Below are positions 10,907 through 19,800 of a stretch of 26,846 nucleotides of DNA, in pieces; position 1 is the stretch's first letter; each line of letters starts with the position of its first letter. The stretch comes from Chromera velia (Eukaryota > Sar > Chromeraceae): the NCBI GenBank assembly GCA_018398765.1, contig JAHBMJ010001480.1:1-26846 (forward strand), in the 5' to 3' direction. The notes under the pieces are model-generated. The model had not been told where the DNA came from, searched no databases, and saw only the letters and a program-made list of their open reading frames with translations. A program made the translations under genes and the position numbers.

Positions 10907-11782
10907 ATGTCGGAACAAGAGGTACCCTCGTTTCAATTTGCTGTTGATTTCTTTCCTCAGGCAGTTATGGCGATGCCCGCAGATGTTTCGTCCTTCCTGC
11001 AGTCACACACTCGAATCGCGAAGCGTGTGTGGGTGGACACGCACGGCCTCACTGAAGATCCGATCCCACTCCGCCATCCCTGGCTTATTCCACACATCCT
11101 CTTTGGTCTTTTGTGCGGAATCTGCCTCTGGGTATCCCCCCGTCTTTCCCGCTCGCCGGATGGAAAGACAGGCGGGAAGACCTCGGAATCTGTGGACAGG
11201 TTCATGAACTTCGCAGGCCTCTTCTATTGTGGGATGAATAGCACGGCTCTGTTCGCCCACATCATCGTGCAACGGCAGACAGAAGGCTGGTCTCTTTGGA
11301 GAGTGATGGCTGAGTTGGACGTTGCCTTCACAGGTGCCAGCAGCGCCTGTTTGATCCTTGCAATGCTCTGTCACATCTCTGAAGCCAAGCAGTGGCAGTG
11401 GAAGCCCCAAGTACCCCCACTCCTCATCGCTCCTTTGTTGATTGCCGTCTCTCTGGCAGGATTCGAGTGGACGCTCCCTTGGGTCAATGAGGTCGTGTAC
11501 ATAGTTCTCAGTGTCACAGCGGGAATTGCGGTCATTGCCCAACACACTTTGACATTTGGACCCTCATATGAGAAAGAGAGGCTGTGGATGCGTAGGGCAC
11601 GTTTGGTGGGACTTCTGATTGTTTTTGCCTTTCCAGTGGAGCTCTTTGATTCGGCCTTTCTGGGGGGACTGCTCCCTGACGCCGTCTCGCTGACCTTCCT
11701 CGGCTGTAATTTGGCGCTCCTGTGCGTGTGGCAGGTGCACCGAGTGAAGACTCACCGAAGCAAGGGTGTGAAGTCGGTTTGA
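10907..11782 (+). CDS. Seven-transmembrane protein, single exon
   Basis: A 291-residue uninterrupted frame begins at ATG 10907. Hydrophobic helices are visible at about residues 59-78, 98-118, 133-155, 168-186, 193-211, 232-252 and 258-277. The N-terminus is soluble, a charged loop lies at 80-97, and the tail is basic (KTHRSKGVKSV). Polar residues inside helices include N111, S112 and H118 in helix 2 and E136 and D138 in helix 3, with H156 at the end of helix 3. A His in helix 2 and LD in helix 3 recall the CREST group (alkaline ceramidase, PAQR/hemolysin III), but the later signature histidines are not convincing, so I leave the family open. A second possible start is ATG 10970. It is divergent from the neighbouring minus gene. 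Confidence 0.85.
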   Translation: MSEQEVPSFQFAVDFFPQAVMAMPADVSSFLQSHTRIAKRVWVDTHGLTEDPIPLRHPWLIPHILFGLLCGICLWVSPRLSRSPDGKTGGKTSESVDRFMNFAGLFYCGMNSTALFAHIIVQRQTEGWSLWRVMAELDVAFTGASSACLILAMLCHISEAKQWQWKPQVPPLLIAPLLIAVSLAGFEWTLPWVNEVVYIVLSVTAGIAVIAQHTLTFGPSYEKERLWMRRARLVGLLIVFAFPVELFDSAFLGGLLPDAVSLTFLGCNLALLCVWQVHRVKTHRSKGVKSV

Positions 11783-12440
11783 ATTAATCGTTCCATGGAG
11801 GTTTATGGCACCCCGCACTGAGGCTCATCCATCCATTGCGCCTGCGCTTCATGATCGAGTGGACATGATGGACTATAGCTGATGGACTGAGCAGTATGAA
11901 TTACTACGAGTATAACATAAAAAAAAATCCCGGAAACTATAACCCTGAAACATCCCGAAAGCATGCAGGACTTTCTTTTTCTTCTTTGTCTATATTATAT
12001 ACATAATTAGTGGCTTACCGGCTTTAAGTGCTAGTTTAACTCTTCCAATTAAATTTAATTAATTTGACTTGGATAATGATGATCATCATGTCATTATAGT
12101 AGTAAGAGGTTAAACTATAAGAGTGAAACGGACGTGCTAGAAACCGATCTTAAATATAGGGGTTAAATCCTATCTAGAATCCTATACCAAACTTGTTACC
12201 GAAACCTATTTAACTCACTGTCAAAACTATAAACAACCCAGCGGCAGGACATCTAGCAGGACATTCGGATCATATTCCAAACCGTCGCATGCAACCCTAG
12301 AGATGCAACCGCATGCAGATATACAAAGGCGTGGGGAATCTAGCTCTATGGGGGAATGAGTCAAAGACTAAGCTATAGAGACTCAGCTAGATGCTTAGTA
12401 AGATGCACCATCAAATCTTTATATATCTTTCAGAAGGATC
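11783..12440. other. 3' flank and AT-rich intergenic stretch
   Basis: AT-rich from about 11880 to 12430 with no coding frame. It contains a perfect palindrome ATGATGATCATCAT (12077-12090) inside a longer imperfect one, and a 25-base segment (12131-12155) resembling 1002-1026. GCATGC occurs near 11962, 12287 and 12311. Confidence 0.5.
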
Positions 12441-12458
12441 ACTAAAGAGAGCATCTCA

Positions 12459-12461
<3 letters not shown>

Positions 12462-12527
<66 letters not shown>

Positions 12528-12535
12528 GTGTGTGC
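12462..12535 (+). repeat. TC then TG dinucleotide microsatellite
   Basis: A TC run (about 12462-12490) passes directly into a TG run with a few CG steps (about 12491-12535). The open frames across it are repeat artefacts. Confidence 0.9.
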
Positions 12536-12849
12536 GTGCGTTTGTCCCCCCCTCCCAATCCTGCATGCGTATTCGAATGCAGCCCCCTCCCCCCTCCCCT
12601 AGGAACTACAAACAACTCTCTTCTCTCAGAGCTCTCCTCCTCGATCGATCTGCTCCCTCCCTGCAGCACGAGTTGCCTAGGCATGCAGGCAGACAGACAG
12701 ACAGACAGACAACTCGATCCCAACTGACCTACTAAAGGAAGATCTTGCGTTTGCTCCTTCTTTCCCTTTCCAGCTTTCAGTCGAGCAGGTCTGCATGCCG
12801 AGCTAGCGTCCGCCTCCGCCTCCGCATGCCGGGCGGCAGTGGTGCTGCC

Positions 12850-13067
12850 CTGTCCTAAAGGAGTGCACGTGCCACCCTCTCCCCTTGCAGTCGCGATGAG
12901 CAATTAACTGCCAATTGAGATTCCTCCCCCTGATGCATTCGGCAGCTGCGCATTCGATTCGTCTCCTCCTTTAGCTCCTTTGATACAGATTGCATGGGAG
13001 GGGGGGCGGAGAGGAGAAGAAAGAGAAAAAGAAGGACGGAACGCACTGTTCAGTCTCTCTCAGAGTC

Positions 13068-13103
<36 letters not shown>

Positions 13104-13655
13104 GGAAGGTGCCAATTTCTCATTTCATTGTGGGCCCTCCCTTCCCTTCTCACACTGACGGTAGTCAGCCAGTCAGTGTGTTTCTGAAGTTAGCTAGAGG
13201 CAAAGGGCAAGACATAAGTAAGACGAGTGAAGAACGAACCAAGTGAAGGCGACGACGAATCGGAAAAAGAAGAGAAGGCGGAGATTTCATTCCCTCTTCG
13301 CTCCTTTATTCATTTGCTTATTTGTTCACACATCATTATGCATCTATTCATACATCGCATCGCCTTCTTGCAACCCCCCGGCACATTCCACCCGATGAAA
13401 GAAAGACTTTTCATTTTCAGTCTCTCCGTCCGTCCGTGAGAAGGAAGAAAAGGAGTGTACAACAATTCCTCCGCACACACCCTCCAGTCACTCCTTCTCC
13501 TTCTCACACGTTCTCACTCACTCACTCTCCCACCGACTCACCGGAAGGAAGTCCGAACCTGCATGCATGCAGCCACTTTGCCTTCCCTCCCTCCCATCTG
13601 AACTCTTCTTTCCCCAACTGCCTGCACCTCTCTGGCCATTCATTAATAAAAAAAA
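12850..13655 (+). repeat. 0.8 kb tandem unit, first copy
   Basis: Aligns head to tail with 13656-14460 at a constant offset. GCACGTGC at 12864 matches 13670 (offset 806) and GCTAGAGG at 13193 matches 13998 (offset 805). Other shared parts are a purine-rich GA block, a gggccctccct/aggccctccct block and a stretch of ATTCATTT-like repeats. Edges are approximate. I see no gene in it. Confidence 0.65.
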
Positions 13656-14460
13656 CACGGCAGGATGATGCACGTGCATACCGCTTCCCCTTCCCTCTCC
13701 CCCTGAGTGCGGCAGTCGCCGCTTCACCCTGCTGAGAAGATTCCTGTGTGGGTTCCTTTGTGAGTTTCAGTCAGCCGGCCCGCCTCTGTCTGTTTCTCTC
13801 CAGAGAGCTAACGCACGCACCTCTTTCCTGACTCAATTCTTCTCCCAAGAAGAAAGTGCAGGAACGACTTCTCTTCACGAGAGGGAGAGGGAGAGAGAAC
13901 ACAGGCGAAGAGGAAGAATGTGAACCCATTCTTTGATAGGCCCTCCCTCACACCGACTGACCGACCCAGCAGTCGGTGGGTGCGCTTTCGAATTGAAGCT
14001 AGAGGCAGAGGGCAACAACAGAAAGAATGATAAAGGAGGGAAGAGGAGAAGGAAAGAAGAGGAACCGAATGGGAAGAAACAGAGGCAAAGGCCTCTTTCC
14101 CTCTTCGTTCAGTTATTCATTTATTTATTTATTTATCTGTTCATTCCGGCTGTCATCACGCATTCATTCATTCACGATGGATGGAGGGCATCGACTGCCC
14201 TCCATCAGGAAGCTTGCACTTCCCTCCGCACTCCAACTCCGTCTCCATGTCAATCCTTTTGTCTCTGAAAGGAAAAATCCGACTTTCAGTATACTTACTT
14301 CACCCTTTTTCCCTTCTCAAAAAAGCGATTTACTTGCCGGATTCTTCTCTCTCTGTCCTCTCTCTTCTCTTCTAGATGCACCTCCCTCCCTCTATTTCAC
14401 CCTGCAGCCGTTTGCAGCATTTATCTAGACCATTTAAATTCCCCCCCCCCACGAATGCAC
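13656..14460 (+). repeat. 0.8 kb tandem unit, second copy
   Basis: Second copy of the unit at 12850-13655, with TTTA/ATTC repeats at about 14108-14175. It contains a perfect 11-base-pair inverted repeat at 14180-14206 that is not visible in the first copy. No convincing coding segment. It is followed by a pyrimidine-rich stretch up to the stop codon of the minus gene. Confidence 0.65.
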
Positions 14461-14644
14461 ACACATACAGTTCCCGCCTCCCTCCACTGAACCACTAAGT
14501 CCGTCCGCTTCTCTTCTCCTACCCTCTCCTCACTCTCCTGCCCTCCTCGAGGTGCGGACGGATCGCGTTGAGCGCCCCGCCCTTCTTTCTTTCTTTATGT
14601 CTTTCTGCCAACCCAACACCATGCTTCTCTTTAATTCCTTCCAG

Positions 14645-14928
14645 TCACTGCTGCACCGCCGCTCCCGTCCCCCCCGCCTCCTCAGTCGGCGGCTGCCCCG
14701 CTTCCTGAGGCGACGGGTCTGTCCCGATAACATTCTTCAATTGGGCGGGCAGGAGATCGAAGGGCAGATTGTCGACCTTCCCTTGGATGACATTCAACAG
14801 TGTTCCCTCCATGTTCTTGTACATGTTCGCCGTCAGGTACCGTTCCCTCAGTCCGATCTCGCGCCAGTGCATGAAACCCAGGAAGAGGTCCATCGGCTCC
14901 GTGGCAAACAGAGGGGCCCAGATGGCTT

Positions 14929-14972
<44 letters not shown>

Positions 14973-16806
14973 TCGATGCACCCATGCAAGCACGTATGAA
15001 AGAGGGAGCAGAAAAGAAAGACAGACAGAAAAACAGGAACATCGCAGAAGAAATGCACGCGGAGAGGGGCGAAAATAAAGGAGAAAAAGACGAAAAGGAA
15101 GCACGGAAGGGAGAAAAAAAAGAGGCAGGCGGGAGAGAGAGGGGGCGGGAAAAAAGAGAAAGGGAGAGGGGATAAAGGGGAGGAAGGGACGGAAAAAATG
15201 AAGGAAAGAGCAGAAGAAGAAAAGGTAAAAAGAGAGAGACGCAGCCTGAGGGAGAGCAAAGACGAAATATTCGACGCAACACACAACAACAACAAACGGA
15301 CAGACCAACCGACCGATCGCCGCTTTCCAAGGAACTCCTTGTGCGTCTGTCATTTCTTTCATCTGCGCCCTTAGCCAGTTGGTACATTCTTCCTTTCGAG
15401 CTATCGTTTGCATCTGGGTACGGGACACACCTGCATTCATTTTCATACAGAATACATACATACATACATACAGAGTAAATATACATACAGAGTACAGAAT
15501 GAATGAAGACAATCGATCCATCGTTTGCATCTGGGAAAGGGACACACCTGCATTCATTATATATATATATATATATATATATATACTAGTCGGGGAGGCC
15601 CGAGGGACGGCTGTCAGACCCGAGGCGGGGAGGCTGGCCCGAGGCGGGGAGGTCTGCCCGAGGGCGGGCGAAAAAAGGTGCTCGCGGGAATTGAACCTGT
15701 GCCGCGTAAAAGCGTTGCCCGCAAATCGCGTGTCCCACCGACTGGTCTGGCGCGCACTTTCCACAGCAGTGTTGCGCGCGCGAATGTATGGAGACGGGGA
15801 GGTTGGCCCGCGAGGGGTAGCTGGCGTGCGTCAGATGGGGTGTGTGTCACGTGCATGCATGCGATTTTGCGGTTGTTTTGCGGTGCATGCATGCTGTCTC
15901 AGATGGCGCATCAACCTCCGGTTCAATTATATATAGAGATGATATATATATATATATATATACAGAGAGTATATGTGCATACAGAATACAGAATAAATGA
16001 AGGCAATCCATCCACCGTTTGCATCTGGGCAGGGGACACACCTGGCAGGGCTGTCACGTCCGTTTGGCGGTCCGCGAGGAATCTCGGAACGTCCACATAC
16101 AACCTCTCGAAGAACGTCTTCGTCGCAGCGTTGACGTAGCTGTACTCCGCAAACAAGCAGGCTCTCTGCATGCATTTATTTTCACACAAACTATTTTTTT
16201 TCCATACAAAATAAATGCACGTAACTGTACTCCGCAAACAAGCAGGCTCTCTGCAGGCAGAAATGAAAGGAACGGAACGGAAGATGGCAGGGAGGGAGGG
16301 AGGGAGAATCACGCGTAGGCCCTTTCTCGGGTTCAGTAGTGGACAAAATCAGATGAATGAACAGACAAACGGCGCGCACACACAAAAGTCGGTGTTTGCC
16401 GGCAGGCTGGAGAATCGATCGACGTGAGAGCCAGCATGCCTTTTGTTTGTGTGACCGTTCCGATTTCTTCATTTTTTCTTTCTTTCTTTCTTTCTTTCTT
16501 TCCTTCCTTCCTTCCTTCCTTCCTTCCTACCTACCTACCTCTCTTCCTACCTTTCTTTCTTTCTTTCTTTCTTTGTCCGTCTGACCCGCACTGAGTGACT
16601 GCCGCACTGACTAAGTGACTGACCGACTGACATCCAGAGTCTGGAGACAGGGCTTGATCGCTGGACCGAATTTCGTGCTCAGCTTGAAGTCATTCCCGCG
16701 CTGCATGTCGTGCACATACATACACATACGCGAACATACTACATAGAGCTCTCTCTCTCTCTCTCTCTCTCCTCTCTCTTTCTCACACACACACGCACAC
16801 ACGCAC

Positions 16807-16875
<69 letters not shown>

Positions 16876-19800
16876 AGCGAAACGCGCAAGAGCACACTGG
16901 TACAGGCAGACAGACACAACGACTGGACACGCACACGAACATGAGCGGAGACGACGACCAATTAAATAAGAGAGGCCGCTCTGTATGCTCACAAGCATCG
17001 ATCACATCACCCTTCCATAAGAAAAGACATGCACGACCTGCGACAGTGTATGCACACAAACGCGTCGAACCACGCAGACAAACATGGGAGCACACCCCCG
17101 AAAACCCCACACATATTCTCTCTCTCTCCCAACACGCACACACAATCGAGCGCATGCTCTCCCACACGCAGCGGCACCGGCGCGCGCGCACACGCACACG
17201 CACACACACAGGCGCGCGCGTACACACCAGAAAAATACCCACGCACCCTTCCGAAAATCAGGTTCAGCCCACCGCCGGGCGCCTTCCCTTGCATCCACCC
17301 GGCCAGGGACCTCAGTAGATTCAGTCGGAAGAGGAGCTGCCGGGAACGCACGCGCAGATCGACCCCGAAAGTCGCCTCCACTTTGTCAGCCGTAACCCCT
17401 GCAACGCAACAAATCAAAGTCAGGATAAAAAAAGAAAACCGAAGACCGGGGAGGGAGGCAGGAAGTTGAAAGGATGCACTACAGAAAGAGGAAAAAAGGA
17501 AAGGCAAAGCAGACAGCTAGACAGACTGAGCAGCGCACGTCGGGCAGAGGAAAGAGCTACAGAGGGGCTTCGAACGATTGATTGAATGAATTGAATGAAT
17601 GAGGCAAGACATGAATGAATGAGGCACAAATCAATCCACAATTCATAAGCAAAACAATCCAAACGACTGAGTGCATGGTCTGCAGAGGAAAAACTCTGCC
17701 TGCCTACCTGCCTGCCTTCCTACCTGCATGCCAGCTTCCACAATTCAATGATCGTACAAGCCTCTGTGCATCTTGCTTGTCCTTTTGAAAAAGCGGCAAA
17801 CAAACGCGTGGCAGTTCCCATCGAGGCCAAGCGCAGAAGGACACAACGCAACGCAACGCAACGCAAGGGACTCCCCGAATGACTGACCGAACTTGGGCCC
17901 CAGCACGACGTCCTCCGGTTTCTTCCGAATGTTCTCGAGGAGCTGTTTCATTGCAAGGGAGGGAGGAAGGACCCTTTATTCACTCATTCATTCATTGATA
18001 CATTCATTCATGCATGCTGTTAGATTCATTCATTCGTGCATTCATCTCTTGGTGTTTCGTGCGTGGGGTCAATCTAGTATTTCAAATTCCCTCTCTGTGT
18101 GTCTTGTCTGTCTGTCTGTCTGTCTGTGTGATGAAGAAAATATGTTTGCCCAAAGGCATTTGGTACCCCGGCAAAGACGCGAAGGGACAATGCGACAAAA
18201 ATGCGCCCGCTGGCACCGGGAGATACCCCGACCAGATGTCCCCTTCTCTCTCCCTCTCTTCCTCCTTTCCGTTCATGTCCTACACTGCTACCATGGTCCC
18301 TCCCGTTTTCTCCCGACCATCTTGATTTCTTCCACTTCATTGTGTCAATCAAATCTTGCAGCATCATGGGAGCACGCATTTATTCTTCTCTCCCGCGTGA
18401 GAAAACACAGAGTTTGTGCACTCCTGCCTCTGCTCCTTCGTACGTACTACCCAATCCAAAATACGTAGGCGCGCGATGCTCGCCTACTCTCGTTTTTCAA
18501 TCTTACACAGACCCACCCACATACATACAGACAGAAAAACAGATCGATGCATACAAAAACAAAAACGGTCGACTCGTCCAAGGGCTGATGCTGACAATGA
18601 GATGAGACTAAAGAAAGAAAACGAATGAATGACCGGCATCGACACGCGCCGACTTGCTTGACGAAAGGAGAGAAAGTGCGTAAGTGGAAGGGGAAGGAGG
18701 GTGAAGTGAGGAGTGACAAGATTTCTTCAATCTGAGTCACTCTTTGCATGTTTCTCTCTGTCTGCCTGTCTGTCTGACCTCTTTTTTTTTCAATCTTTTC
18801 TGTCCTTCCCCTCTCTCCTTCCTTTTCTTCCTTCCTTCCTTCCTTCCTTCCTTTTCTTCCTTCCTTCCTTTCTTTCTTTCGGTTGCTGACTTTGTCCGAA
18901 ACCTCGAGATACTCTTCCCCTAGGGCGAGGAGACAGAGTGCCCTCCTCTCCTGGAGCTCCAGCTTGAGGAGCTCCACCATCAGGTCTTCCTGCTTGATCC
19001 CTTTCTCTCTGTCGTCATTCTTGAAGGCGCACGGCACGACCGTCTCCGTCTCCAGAAACGACAGGACCACACTGAACGAAAGCGGTGACCGTCACAGTGA
19101 AGGAAGGAAACAGTCACTTACTCACTCACTCACTCAGTCAGTCTATCAGAAGACGGAAAAGCTTTCTCGAGGAGGACAAGAAAAACGCGACATGGTGGCA
19201 ACAAAAAGGCAGACAGACAAAGAGACAGAGTATGTGTTTGTCCTTCTCCCTCCTTTTCTTCATGAACACAACAGACAAAAAGAAAGAAAGCAACACGACA
19301 GAGCATGTGTTTGTCCTTCTCCCTCCTTTTCTTCACGTATACAACAGACAAAAAGAAAGAAAAAACAAAGACAAAAGAACTGAACAAACAAACAACAGAC
19401 TATTTGACAGACAGACAGACAGACAGACAGACAGAAAGACAGAAAGACAGAAAGAAAGAGACTTGCGAATAAACAAAGAGTCAAGCAAAGGAATCAGCAG
19501 AGCAGCAAAAAGAGAACAGAAAAACAGAGACATGCGCTTCCTTCCTTCCTTCCTCACAGACCTGCAGGTCTCCTCTGCGTCGGCGAATTTCTTCACCTCC
19601 ATCTTCTGACCGATGACCAGGAGGAGGCCTTCCGCCACCCCCACAAGTGTGTGGGGATTGTCGTAGAGCCAACCAGTGAAATGCCCTGCATGTACACATT
19701 GCATGTTTCAATCCCATATATTAATATCAATATGCAGTCGATCGTATGAGCAGCCACACACCCACATGCAGAGACTTAATTTCTTGGAAGGACTTCCTTC

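Larger units (their letters stand above)
15557..15962 (-). mobile_element. Possible SINE-like insertion in intron 11
   Basis: Comparison with the shorter neighbouring unit shows about 400 extra bases here. Both ends are TA microsatellites (about 15558-15585 and 15939-15961). Inside are GC-rich short repeats, a tRNA-like segment on the minus strand with a T run after it, and GCATGCATGC motifs. A tRNA-related head in an inserted segment is the usual build of a SINE. No clear target-site duplication can be read because the flanks are TA repeats. Confidence 0.4.
15403..16041 (-). repeat. Intron 11 built of direct repeats with an insertion
   Basis: On the minus strand the intron begins GTGTGTCCCCTGCCCAGATG and ends with a near-identical block GTGTGTCCCGTACCCAGATG up to the acceptor. 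A third copy lies between them. Plus-strand positions of the shared TTTGCATCTGGG are near 15407, 15524 and 16017. The two units are about 117 and 493 bases; the longer one contains about 400 extra bases bounded by TA runs. Confidence 0.75.

Noticed and set aside
10922-10960. Possible 39-base intron (GTACCC...CCTCAG) inside the seven-helix gene
   Set aside because: The frame is open with or without it, and 39 bases is shorter than the other introns here; left as coding, with low certainty for residues 6-18.
16710-17318. 202-codon plus-strand frame rich in His/Thr/Arg
   Set aside because: It is made by TC/CA/GA microsatellites and runs antisense to exon 9 of the minus-strand gene.
19562-19685. 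Resemblance of GWLYDNPHTLVGVAEG to the N-terminal lobe of histone chaperone Spt16
   Set aside because: Only a few positions agree, the segment is in the middle of the protein, and no other Spt16 motif is present.
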